DNA from: Sulfuricella sp.
GTDB taxonomy: Bacteria > Pseudomonadota > Gammaproteobacteria > Burkholderiales > Sulfuricellaceae
NCBI GenBank assembly: GCA_019911785.1
Contig: JAIOJM010000191.1
Location: 1-24,299, forward strand
DNA length: 24,299 nucleotides
Direction of reading: 5' to 3'
In this document: in pieces, positions 1-8,307 of the stretch
Layout: each line of letters begins with the position of its first letter
Position numbering within the stretch: position 1 is the first letter of the stretch
Translations under genes and position numbers: made by a program
Notes under the pieces: generated by a model
Seen by the model: the letters and a program-made list of their open reading frames with translations, nothing else
What the model was told of the DNA's origin: nothing
Database searches by the model: none

Positions 1-2127
1 GGGAGAGAAAAGCTCGCCTTCATCACGGAAAGCGAGCTGTATGCCACCCAGGTGCGCCAGAGCCGGCGCCGCGACGCTGCGCGCAAGTCGACCGTGGAAA
101 ACATGCTGCGCGACCTGTCCGAGGTCAAGGTCGGAGACCCGGTGGTGCACGAACAGCACGGCATCGGCCGTTACCTGGGGCTGGTCAGCCTGGATCTGGG
201 CGAAGGCGAGACAGAATTTCTGCTCCTCGAGTATGCCGGTGGCGACAAGCTTTACGTGCCGGTTTCCCAGCTCCACCTGATCGGCCGCTACAGCGGCGCA
301 TCGCCGGAATCGGCGCCGCTGCACAGGCTGGGCAGCGGCCAGTGGGAAAAAGCCAAGAAAAAGGCGCTCAAGCAGGCGCGCGACACCGCCGCCGAGCTGC
401 TCAATCTCTACGCCCAGCGCGCGGCGCGCCAGGGCCACGTATTCCAGATCAAGCCCCACGACTATGACGCTTTCGCCGCCGGCTTCCCCTTCGAGGAAAC
501 CCCGGACCAGGCCGCCGCGATCCAGGCCGTGATCGAGGACATGACATCCGGCAAACCGATGGACCGGCTGGTCTGCGGCGATGTCGGCTTCGGCAAGACC
601 GAGGTCGCACTGCGCGCCGCTTTCGTCGCCGTGGCCGACGGCAAACAGGTGGCGATCCTGGTGCCCACCACCCTGCTCGCCGAACAGCACTTCCAGAACT
701 TCTCCGACCGCTTCGCCGAGTTCCCGATCAAAATCGCCGAACTGTCGCGCTTCCGCTCCGCCAGGGAACAGACCGAAGCGCTCAAGGGCATGGCAGAGGG
801 CAGGATCGACATCGTCATCGGCACCCACAAGCTGATCCAGAAAGATGTCAAATTCAGGAATCTGGGGCTGGTGATCGTCGACGAGGAACACCGCTTCGGC
901 GTGCGCCAGAAGGAGCAGCTGAAAGCCCTGCGCGCCGAGGTCGACGTGTTGACCCTGACCGCCACTCCCATCCCGCGCACCCTGTCGATGTCGCTGGAAG
1001 GCCTGCGCGATTTTTCCGTCATCGCCACCGCGCCGCAGCGGCGCCTTTCGATCAAGACCTTCGTCAGCCCGGACAGCGACGGCGTCATCCGCGAGGCGGT
1101 GCTGCGCGAACTCAAGCGCGGCGGGCAGATCTATTTCCTCCACAACGAGGTCGAAACCATCCTCAACGTGCGGGAAAAACTCACCAGGCTCCTGCCCGAA
1201 GCGCGCATCGAGGTGGCTCACGGCCAACTGCGCGAACGCGAGCTGGAGCACGTGATGCGCGACTTCTACCAGCAGCGCTTCAACCTGCTGCTGTGCACCA
1301 CCATCATCGAAACCGGCATCGACATTCCCACCGCCAACACCATCATCATCCACCGCGCCGACAAGTTCGGCCTCGCCCAGCTGCACCAGTTGCGCGGGCG
1401 CGTCGGGCGCTCCCACCATCAGGCCTACGCCTATCTGCTCACGCCGCCCGGCGAGGACGGCATCACGCCGCAGGCGAGAAAACGCCTGGAAGCGATCCAG
1501 TCTCTGGAAGACCTGGGCGCCGGCTTCTATCTTTCCATGCACGACCTGGAAATCCGCGGCGCGGGGGAAGTGCTGGGCGAATCGCAGAGCGGGGAAATGC
1601 AGGAGATCGGCTTCAACCTCTACGCCGAAATGCTCAACCAGGCGGTCAAAGCGCTCAAGGCGGGCAAGGAACCGGACATCGCCCAGCCGCTGGCCATCAC
1701 CACCGAAATCAACCTGCACAGCCCGGCGCTGCTGCCCAACGACTATTGCGGCGACGTCAACGAGCGCCTGACCCTGTACAAGCGCCTGGCGAACTGCGCC
1801 ACCCTGGACGAACTGGACCAGCTCCACGAGGAACTGATCGACCGCTTCGGCCTGCTGCCGTCGCAGGCCGGCGCCCTGCTCGACACCCACCGCCTGCGTA
1901 TCCTCGCCAAACCGCTCGGCATCGCCAAGATCGACGCGAGCAGCGGCGGCATCACGCTGCAATTCATCCCCAATCCGCCGATCGACCCGATCAAGATCAT
2001 CCACATGATCCAGAGCAAGCCCGGCTGCAAACTGGCCGGACCGGACCGGCTGAAAGTCAGCCGGGAAATGCCGGGAGTGAAGAACCGGGTGGAAGAGATT
2101 GTGCGGTTGTTGAAGGAACTGGGGTAA
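1..2127 (+). CDS. mfd: Mfd, transcription-repair coupling factor (3' part, N-terminus outside window)
   Basis: Mfd is an ATP-dependent DNA translocase. It removes RNA polymerase stalled at lesions and recruits UvrA for nucleotide excision repair. The reading frame is open from base 1, so the N-terminal UvrB-like domains lie outside the window; about 708 of the usual ~1150 residues are visible. A CarD-like RNA polymerase-interacting domain (VGDPVVHEQHGIGRYL) begins near base 130. It is followed by a RecG-like superfamily 2 helicase: Walker A GDVGFGKT at 577-600, DEEH at 880-891, and motif VI QLRGRVGR near 1390. The C-terminal TRCF (D7) domain starts near 1680 and includes the stretch VNERLTLYKRL. 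The gene ends in TAA at 2125-2127, convergent with the minus-strand cluster. It is a conserved chromosomal gene that marks the left border of the accessory block. The identification is firm. Confidence 0.97.
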   Translation, partial: GREKLAFITESELYATQVRQSRRRDAARKSTVENMLRDLSEVKVGDPVVHEQHGIGRYLGLVSLDLGEGETEFLLLEYAGGDKLYVPVSQLHLIGRYSGASPESAPLHRLGSGQWEKAKKKALKQARDTAAELLNLYAQRAARQGHVFQIKPHDYDAFAAGFPFEETPDQAAAIQAVIEDMTSGKPMDRLVCGDVGFGKTEVALRAAFVAVADGKQVAILVPTTLLAEQHFQNFSDRFAEFPIKIAELSRFRSAREQTEALKGMAEGRIDIVIGTHKLIQKDVKFRNLGLVIVDEEHRFGVRQKEQLKALRAEVDVLTLTATPIPRTLSMSLEGLRDFSVIATAPQRRLSIKTFVSPDSDGVIREAVLRELKRGGQIYFLHNEVETILNVREKLTRLLPEARIEVAHGQLRERELEHVMRDFYQQRFNLLLCTTIIETGIDIPTANTIIIHRADKFGLAQLHQLRGRVGRSHHQAYAYLLTPPGEDGITPQARKRLEAIQSLEDLGAGFYLSMHDLEIRGAGEVLGESQSGEMQEIGFNLYAEMLNQAVKALKAGKEPDIAQPLAITTEINLHSPALLPNDYCGDVNERLTLYKRLANCATLDELDQLHEELIDRFGLLPSQAGALLDTHRLRILAKPLGIAKIDASSGGITLQFIPNPPIDPIKIIHMIQSKPGCKLAGPDRLKVSREMPGVKNRVEEIVRLLKELG

Positions 2128-2150
2128 GAAGTTCAGATTTGAACTTACCC
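2122..2150. terminator. Hairpin across the mfd stop codon, possible mRNA end
   Basis: GGGTAAG at 2122-2128 pairs with CTTACCC at 2144-2150, and TTCA pairs with TGAA inside, leaving a three-base bulge. The left arm contains the mfd TAA stop. No T-run follows on either strand, so this is not a classical intrinsic terminator. It may be a transcript-stabilising hairpin between convergent genes. Confidence 0.35.
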
Positions 2151-2180
2151 GCAGTGCAAGATCAAGTCTGAGCCAGAAGG

Positions 2181-2190
2181 TCTGCCTAGT
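2181..2190. repeat. Left copy of a 10-bp direct repeat flanking the accessory block
   Basis: TCTGCCTAGT occurs here and again, exactly, at 23371-23380. Both copies are non-coding, one on each side of the minus-strand cluster. Similarity does not extend convincingly beyond 10 bp. This could be a worn target-site or attachment duplication, a shared intergenic repeat, or chance. Confidence 0.3.
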
Positions 2191-2214
2191 GCCATCTGCG
2201 GTCATAGCAAGCGC

Positions 2215-2259
2215 AAAAAACGCTCCTGTTTGAATGACAGGTAACTCCTACTAAAGGAG
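2215..2259 (-). terminator. Candidate terminator of the minus-strand cluster
   Basis: On the minus strand, downstream of the PLD gene stop at 2304, two small stems follow one another: CTCCT/AGGAG (2245-2249 with 2255-2259) and CCTGT/ACAGG (2225-2229 with 2237-2241). A run of six T residues (A6 at 2215-2220 on the plus strand) comes four bases after the second stem. The stems are only 5 bp, so the terminator call is tentative. The position is right for the end of the cluster. Confidence 0.4.
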
Positions 2260-2303
2260 ACAATCAGATCGGTGGGGCGTCTGGCAGCCCAGAGTTAGAA
2301 GAA

Positions 2304-4904
2304 TTATTCATTTCTGCGATGGTCCCCGGCGTGATTGTCTTTATTTTTATCCGAAAGTATGGCGTTTGCGTGTGATGGCGTAGCACCAAGAACCCGATTC
2401 CGTGCAAATCTCCACACCCGGTCGAAATCCCAGAAGCCAACAACATCGCCCGAAACTTCAAGGACAACACGCGGTTCGTCGATTTTGCCGGGTACATAAC
2501 AGTAACCACCCACCCGAAGTGCAGGGCTTTCGCTAAAGCCATTCCCCCATTCGTCACCAAAACGCAGATGGCGCTCCAGCCAATTGCTTGCGCGCAAGGC
2601 GGCTTCTGGAGTTGGACGGACAGTCCGGGCAATACTCTGTTCGAGTTCTGCTCTAGCAGCGTTGTCTCTGGATATAGGTGGCATCAGTTTCAAGAATGCA
2701 GCGTTGGCATGAAGCTTGGCTTCAAGTTCCTTCGGTTCCCAAATGCGCCCGATCTGCTCGGTCAGTTCCTCGCCGAGATCCCATGCCAGCCAAAGCAGAA
2801 GTACCCTCAATTGCATGCCTTCGTCTGTATCGGCGCCAGTCGCGTAGTCGATTGCGTCGAGCATGCGGGTAGCCGAGCCTAAAAGGTGTTTCAAGGATTC
2901 ATCGAGAAGGTGGTGACGATCTCGCTCTTCGACCAAGAGCTGGCCGGTTTTCTTCCAACGGGGCAATTTGTCGAGATGGCGCAATTCGCGGACAAGCGCA
3001 ATAACGGCAATAAGCTGAAGCACGGCCGATGCTCGGCGCGTGGCATCTGTCGTTGCCAGTCGAAGCTGCTCAACCATCCGCCGAGTCAGCGCTCTCGCAC
3101 GGCGGGAAACCGCCTGAGCGATTTCGAGGTCACCCAACGTTGTGGGCGGCAGCATCGGCTCTGGCGGTCTCGTTTCCTCGTCACCTTCTTTGCCGACTTG
3201 TTCCTCTTCATTACGCCCGGAGGAGTCTGTTTCAAGCGGCGTGCCGTCCAAACCTTCTGAGATGCGCCGCAACAGCACGTCCAACAGGTAAGCCAGATCA
3301 CCGGATTTCAGGAGGCGGAGTTTCTTCTTTTCCTTGGGCAGATCGGAGATGCTAACGGCCAGAGTTTCTGGACCTGGGCCACTGGAAGTCTTGGGTTGCT
3401 TGTCCTTGTGCTCTCGCAAGATCGTTTCAATTTCCTTGTGCGTTTCATCGGAGAAAATGACGCGCTCGACCGAAGCAATGACCTTGGATATATCTCCCTC
3501 GCTTGATCCAAGCCCGTTCAAGGCACTGCGAATCTGAAATTGCCGTGAAGATTGCGACGATGCTGAAATCACCGAGGGGTGGTGAATCATGGCGCGCGCG
3601 ACCAATACGTCCTGCGAGTAAAGTGCACAGGATCGAATACGGGTTGCATCATCACCCGGGCGGACGATCAATTCGTCACCGACTGCCTGTAGCTGCGAGA
3701 TTTCGCCGAGCAATTGCAGATCCACGCCGAACAGTAATGCGCGATCGATAGAAACCTTGCTTCCTCGCGTTGAGATAAGTATCTCCGCAGAATCATGGCT
3801 AGCAACCCCCGTCCACAAGGGCACGGGGGCTGATTCCGATGAAGTCGTCTCGGCTATGCTTCTCAGCTTGATCTCATCGAAAAGACTGGGGGCGAGTTCC
3901 GCAAGGTCAAATAAGCCCGCCAATCCGGTTGCTTCGGCAGCCTCTTGGGCCTCAGGGCCGACTCTCAGGAGAACAGCCTCAACGTTGCACGAAGCGACCT
4001 GTCCCATCCATGCGGGGCGACTTGGGTTAGCACTGCCACTCACAAACGCGCCGCCGCCGTCGCCCGCATCGAAGTAGATTGCCTTTGCGTGCAGATAGCT
4101 CTGGCTTTCTGGCCACAGGTCACGAGCATCGACATAGCGGGCGACACCCGGCGTCGGAGTGCCGAGCAGCTGAACTGACTCAGGGTCGATACCTACCACC
4201 ACCTCTGCCATTGGCCAGAGCCTGGCGAGCTCTTTGACCAGTGCCAACTCCTTGTCAAAGAACGCGCCAATGACACCAATGCGCCTCACGTTGGGCGAAA
4301 TCCGCTCAGATATCTGGTCTATCAGTGGTGTTCCCGAAGGCGAATGCATCAGTACAAATGCATTTGATGGCGGCTTGGCGTTGATGACAAGCGGACCGAC
4401 AAAATTTGCGAGCGCCAATGCGGCCTCAAGCAAAACGTCGGCAGATTTTCCTCGTTCCATCTCGATCCACTGATTCGCCATCCGCCACGCATCGGCCAAC
4501 AACGCCGCGCCTTCACCATCCTTGGCTCCCGCGACCTCAATCCAGTTGGTCACCTCCCGGTTGTAGCCGAACCCGGATAGCGTCAGATTGTGGCTGCCGA
4601 TCAGAATCGACGCCTTCTTGGGGCCAACAAGAATGCATAGCTTGGGGTGAAAAGCACCCGGCACGCCGATTGGCAGCAAGGTATAGGCATGCCCCGCAAG
4701 CCTTGGGCGTGTGGCTTCACTCGCCCAGGAAATGGCGCACTGCGAGCGATCCATCAACACCACGTTATGCCTGCAACCAGCGCCTACCAACTTGCGGAGG
4801 ATCACCTCCTCATAGAACGGCAGCGTCGCATTGAAGGTCGTAATCAGCGATGCCTCGTAACCACCGCGCTTGATTACATCGAGTATCGAGATCGGCTCAG
4901 ACAC
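2304..4904 (-). CDS. Large PLD (HKD) family phosphodiesterase/nuclease-like protein, 866 aa
   Basis: This is probably a phospholipase D-superfamily nuclease or phosphodiesterase. Two half-sites are visible. The first is FHPK near residues 85-88 followed by GSHNLTLSG near 103. The second is LHAK near 271-274 followed by SGSANPSRPAW near 289. Both carry the His and Lys of the HxK motif and the downstream GS-N, so the active site looks complete. An acidic, proline-rich stretch near residues 570-600 separates the PLD half from a mainly helical C-terminal half that I do not recognise. The start is GTG at 4904, because GGAGG lies six bases upstream; an upstream ATG at 4934 lacks this. The start overlaps the preceding gene by 8 bases (GTGTCTGA). 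DISARM DrmC is also a PLD protein but is much smaller, so a functional counterpart is only possible. This is the last gene of the cluster. Confidence 0.82.
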   Translation of the reverse strand: MSEPISILDVIKRGGYEASLITTFNATLPFYEEVILRKLVGAGCRHNVVLMDRSQCAISWASEATRPRLAGHAYTLLPIGVPGAFHPKLCILVGPKKASILIGSHNLTLSGFGYNREVTNWIEVAGAKDGEGAALLADAWRMANQWIEMERGKSADVLLEAALALANFVGPLVINAKPPSNAFVLMHSPSGTPLIDQISERISPNVRRIGVIGAFFDKELALVKELARLWPMAEVVVGIDPESVQLLGTPTPGVARYVDARDLWPESQSYLHAKAIYFDAGDGGGAFVSGSANPSRPAWMGQVASCNVEAVLLRVGPEAQEAAEATGLAGLFDLAELAPSLFDEIKLRSIAETTSSESAPVPLWTGVASHDSAEILISTRGSKVSIDRALLFGVDLQLLGEISQLQAVGDELIVRPGDDATRIRSCALYSQDVLVARAMIHHPSVISASSQSSRQFQIRSALNGLGSSEGDISKVIASVERVIFSDETHKEIETILREHKDKQPKTSSGPGPETLAVSISDLPKEKKKLRLLKSGDLAYLLDVLLRRISEGLDGTPLETDSSGRNEEEQVGKEGDEETRPPEPMLPPTTLGDLEIAQAVSRRARALTRRMVEQLRLATTDATRRASAVLQLIAVIALVRELRHLDKLPRWKKTGQLLVEERDRHHLLDESLKHLLGSATRMLDAIDYATGADTDEGMQLRVLLLWLAWDLGEELTEQIGRIWEPKELEAKLHANAAFLKLMPPISRDNAARAELEQSIARTVRPTPEAALRASNWLERHLRFGDEWGNGFSESPALRVGGYCYVPGKIDEPRVVLEVSGDVVGFWDFDRVWRFARNRVLGATPSHANAILSDKNKDNHAGDHRRNE

Positions 4905-6546
4905 TGGATTCCTCCAGCAGTCCCGCTCCGACATCCGATAGCCGGGTCTGGCGGTTGGGTTTGGACAAATCGCGGGTCAGCGCGCCAATGTCACGAAGTA
5001 TCTGGACGGCCTGGCGAAAACGTGGGGTCGTATTCGCCGGTGGCGGTATCTCCCCGACAACTTCCAGCCCACGCTCGGAAGGCCGCATGTGGAATGTCGA
5101 ACGACCTGTTTGCCTTAGCTTGCGGAGTGCTACGCGCAGATGCGTATTCAGACACCACGTCACCAAATTGGCGAAGAAATCAGCAAAGCTCATCGACCGC
5201 CATGTGGCAACGCGAGCCCGGAAACTTGCCAAATTGATTGGGTAGTCGTTCAAGGCTTCTGGCGGCATGGCGACGCCACCGTAAGGCGACTGAGACAAGT
5301 TGTCGCGGCAGGCCAGCAAAGCAAGCAAGGATACCGACGCGTCAACGAGCGTTTCAGTATCGTCGCCCCGTGACCAACTCGTAAGCATACGAAGCGCAAT
5401 CTGGAATTCATGCGCCTCGTTTTCCCAGGAACCGAGCGGCGGTGCAGTCTCAGAAAGTCGATCAATGTAACTTGCGAATGAACCGGCCCCCAGTTTTTTG
5501 GCGACTGCGGAAACGGCCCGACCCTTTGAAAAAGTCTCGGCAAAGATTTCGACCGAACCGTAAGCAATCTTGCTTGCCGCATCCTGCGGCTCAAGCTCGC
5601 GGAGCACCAGTCCAAGAACCGTCTGGCAAGCGATCGACAGCAAGTCATTGCGCTGGTAAATCGCCCAGCAGGCCAGCGTCGATTGCAGAGACTCAGGAAC
5701 CACCCACGCAGTTTGCCCTGGCAGTGCCCCCGAATAGGTGCATGCCCGAAACACCTGCTCTGTTAGATCATGACCTTCGGAAAGGGATTGAGTCAGGTTG
5801 AGAATCAGCCCCAGCGACCGCTTGCGCTGAATACCCTCTTGATCGTAAGACTTCGTCCGATCGAAATACAGATCGGTGAGCGTCCTGCACTCATCAATAC
5901 TTTGTGGCAATCGACATGCACAAAAGGCAGCGAGCGCATCAAGATCCTCCAGTCGAACGTTATCGCTCTCGATGACGTTCCAAAACCGATCGGGCTCGAT
6001 GCTGGCATTCACCTGTTCGGCTAGTGGAATGCCAAATTCCTTGGTGTACCGAATCCAGGGCTTGGCCGACGCGTCCACCAGCTTCAGGTCGCTCAATGTG
6101 CCGGCGTAATATTGCGACAAGCCACCCATCGGGTTCTTGAAGTAGCGAAACGGCAACTCTTGTGCCGTGTATTGCGAAAGCCTCAATGGCTCGCCTGATT
6201 CGAGTCGGTCGAGTGCTTGCGTTAACTGAATCCGGCCGACCATGGCAATGCCGTGGCGCTCGTTATCGCGATCGGTGATTCGAGCGTGGCGTTCTGAAAT
6301 CAAGGTAAAGAGACAGTCAGCGCGCCGGAAGAACTCGACAAATATAGCCGCATCATCTTTTTCATAACGTTGCTCAAACGACCAGATCAGCCATGGGTAG
6401 AATGAGTAGTAGCGTGCGCGGTCGGTAACGTTGGTGATTCCAGGAAGTAACTGAGCGTAGATCAGAACGCATGGTGCCTGCGTGCCGAGATGATCGAGGC
6501 CGCCGATAGATTGTGGTGGAGAGACCCAGTTGGTATCGATCTTCAT
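4897..6546 (-). CDS. Protein of unknown function with RARYYSFYPW motif, 549 aa
   Basis: I cannot assign a function. The N-terminal 60 residues hold the pattern LLPGITNVTDRARYYSFYPW (about residues 33-52). From memory this resembles the pattern of defence-island proteins of the DUF6361 type, which share a PGT-type stretch followed by RARY and a FIPW-like element. The rest looks soluble and helix-rich, with no transmembrane segment, nucleotide-binding loop or nuclease motif. A strong ribosome site (GGAG, five bases before ATG) supports the start at 6546. The gene begins 15 bases after the reverse transcriptase stop and overlaps the PLD gene start by 8 bases. It should therefore be co-translated with the PLD protein and may be a sensor or structural partner of it. 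The function is inference. Confidence 0.8.
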   Translation of the reverse strand: MKIDTNWVSPPQSIGGLDHLGTQAPCVLIYAQLLPGITNVTDRARYYSFYPWLIWSFEQRYEKDDAAIFVEFFRRADCLFTLISERHARITDRDNERHGIAMVGRIQLTQALDRLESGEPLRLSQYTAQELPFRYFKNPMGGLSQYYAGTLSDLKLVDASAKPWIRYTKEFGIPLAEQVNASIEPDRFWNVIESDNVRLEDLDALAAFCACRLPQSIDECRTLTDLYFDRTKSYDQEGIQRKRSLGLILNLTQSLSEGHDLTEQVFRACTYSGALPGQTAWVVPESLQSTLACWAIYQRNDLLSIACQTVLGLVLRELEPQDAASKIAYGSVEIFAETFSKGRAVSAVAKKLGAGSFASYIDRLSETAPPLGSWENEAHEFQIALRMLTSWSRGDDTETLVDASVSLLALLACRDNLSQSPYGGVAMPPEALNDYPINLASFRARVATWRSMSFADFFANLVTWCLNTHLRVALRKLRQTGRSTFHMRPSERGLEVVGEIPPPANTTPRFRQAVQILRDIGALTRDLSKPNRQTRLSDVGAGLLEESSV

Positions 6547-6561
6547 GTGTTCTCCGAAGCG

Positions 6562-8307
6562 CTATGGCGAAAGAGACTGACCAAGTTGATCTACAGCATC
6601 CATAGCAAGCTGCTCGTCTTCGTCGAACACACTTTCCAGAATTGCTGCATGTCTCGGTTGATCTGAAATTCCGTGAAGGCAGGCAAACTCACTCATGAAA
6701 GGATCGGATGACTTCATGAGTGCCAAACTGGCTCCATGCTCGGCAAACGACATCAACTCCGTTTCGTCACCGAATTGCGCCGCCGAGCCAGCGATGTCGA
6801 CTCCGTTCAGCCGAAATACCGCTAGCGCTTGCGATTCAGCGATAGACAGATCCCTTGACTGGATGGATGCCGCCTTGTTGCCCGCCCTCATCGGCTGAGC
6901 CGCCGCTTGGGCGGCATTGGTGCCCAGCCGGAGCAGAGGGTCGATGTTTCCACTCGCAACTGCCGTCATTACCATCGACTGGAGATGTAGCTCGTGAATT
7001 GAGCTGGCTTGTTTTGCAAGTGCCGCGAGAGAATCCTCTGTGGCTAGGTAACTTAGCCGTCCGGCGCGATACCTGAGCTTTGGGATGCGGCGCTTGCGCT
7101 CATATGAGGACGCTCTGTCGAACCCGTCCATGAGCGCCACGAAGTCGTTCTCATAGGAGCTACGTAGCCAGAGCGCCTGTCTTACCAGGCTATCGACCGA
7201 TACCGCGTGAACCTTCTTTCGGAACCAGGCACGTTCAGCCCACTTCCCGAATCGTTCCAGATAGCTGCGTTCGAAAATGGCAGATGAGTAGTCCCGCACA
7301 GGGATTCTCAATCCAGCATTCGCAAAAGTCTCCCGGAGTTGATCACGTGCATCTGGATTGACCAGTAGAAAGCGCTTCAGATCGCCGATGAAGGTCATCC
7401 AGGAAATTGGTCGCCGGCTATCACGAAAATCAGCTCTCCCGACAAGCCATTCGCCGGAACTCAATCTCAGGCTCTTGGGCGAATGGTCCTCATGGACAGC
7501 AAGCCCAAGGGCATCCACGCGAGCACGGATTTCCCGCAGCATCTGGGCGACGTGTTCTCGGGTTCCAACCAAGGTGATGTCGTCGACGTATCGGAAATAC
7601 CTGACGTTGGCATTGGATGCGAACTCATCGTCCAATGCGCGCAGCACCAAATTGGCAATCAGGTGACTAAACATTGGTCCGGTGAGAATGCCTGGTTTGT
7701 CAGCGGAAATACTTCCATGATCGGCAAGCAGCTTGTCTCCCAACCCTCGCCACCTTGCAGCGAGTCTGGCGCCATCCGCAGCCCGTCCCCATACTTCCAG
7801 TGCTGCTGAAATGGAGATCGAGGGGTAGAACTTCTTCAAGTCGATGTATTGCACCACCCCATCTGGCGTTTCATCACAAGCTCTTGCAATTGCCTCGTGC
7901 CGATTGCGAAGCCCCTTGCTGTAGTGCTCGAAGATGCCAGAACGGTCATTGCCGGCATTCAGTGGGTAGCTGAAAACGCAGGCGGGATTGCCAAACGTTT
8001 GTGGATGCTTTGCGCACTCCGCGAGAAGCGCGGCTTCAGCCAACGCTTCATTGGCGCCTGGCAGCAGCATTTGGCGATGATCAACGTCCTGCCGTTGTGA
8101 CAAATCCTTGAAGTGGAGGGCCTGAAAGTAAGCGGGTTCCGAACGTGTCAGTACTAGATCGGTCGCCACTTCGCGCGCCCACTGATCGGTTCGGGCAGCG
8201 TCGTTGTCGAGATAATAGCGAAGCGCCAAATAGGTCAGCACATCACGACGCCGATACTGATTCACCGCCCGGACGGCCAGAACTCCAGGACGTTGGCGCT
8301 TGGTCAT
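6562..8307 (-). CDS. Reverse transcriptase (RNA-directed DNA polymerase) with helical C-terminal extension, 581 aa
   Basis: This is a member of the bacterial reverse transcriptase family. Motif A is QYIDLKKFYPSI (about residues 153-164), giving the first catalytic Asp. A motif B-like stretch, GILTGPMFSHLIAN, follows near 206-219. Motif C is FRYVDDITLVG with the catalytic YVDD near 240-243, and a motif D-like GLAVHEDHSPKS comes next. All three metal-binding Asp residues appear intact. The C-terminal ~280 residues match nothing I know and look alpha-helical, as in Abi and UG-type defence reverse transcriptases. I see no group II intron maturase region, no retron-type ncRNA beside it and no DGR repeats. 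I chose ATG at 8307 because it forms an ATGA overlap with the upstream gene's stop. An in-frame start at 8451 would overlap that gene by 148 bases. The exact RT class cannot be set by eye. Confidence 0.88.
   Translation of the reverse strand: MTKRQRPGVLAVRAVNQYRRRDVLTYLALRYYLDNDAARTDQWAREVATDLVLTRSEPAYFQALHFKDLSQRQDVDHRQMLLPGANEALAEAALLAECAKHPQTFGNPACVFSYPLNAGNDRSGIFEHYSKGLRNRHEAIARACDETPDGVVQYIDLKKFYPSISISAALEVWGRAADGARLAARWRGLGDKLLADHGSISADKPGILTGPMFSHLIANLVLRALDDEFASNANVRYFRYVDDITLVGTREHVAQMLREIRARVDALGLAVHEDHSPKSLRLSSGEWLVGRADFRDSRRPISWMTFIGDLKRFLLVNPDARDQLRETFANAGLRIPVRDYSSAIFERSYLERFGKWAERAWFRKKVHAVSVDSLVRQALWLRSSYENDFVALMDGFDRASSYERKRRIPKLRYRAGRLSYLATEDSLAALAKQASSIHELHLQSMVMTAVASGNIDPLLRLGTNAAQAAAQPMRAGNKAASIQSRDLSIAESQALAVFRLNGVDIAGSAAQFGDETELMSFAEHGASLALMKSSDPFMSEFACLHGISDQPRHAAILESVFDEDEQLAMDAVDQLGQSLSP

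Noticed and set aside
1293..2171. Open frame overlapping mfd in another frame
   Set aside because: Its product is low-complexity, rich in His, Arg and Pro; it is a shadow of mfd.
4905..4934. ATG start at 4934 for the PLD gene
   Set aside because: It would give a 38-base overlap and no ribosome site; GTG at 4904 has GGAGG at ideal distance and a short overlap.
6562..8307. Group II intron, retron or DGR as the identity of the reverse-transcriptase locus
   Set aside because: No maturase-type C-terminus or intron boundaries, no adjacent msr-msd space, and no template/variable repeat pair was seen.
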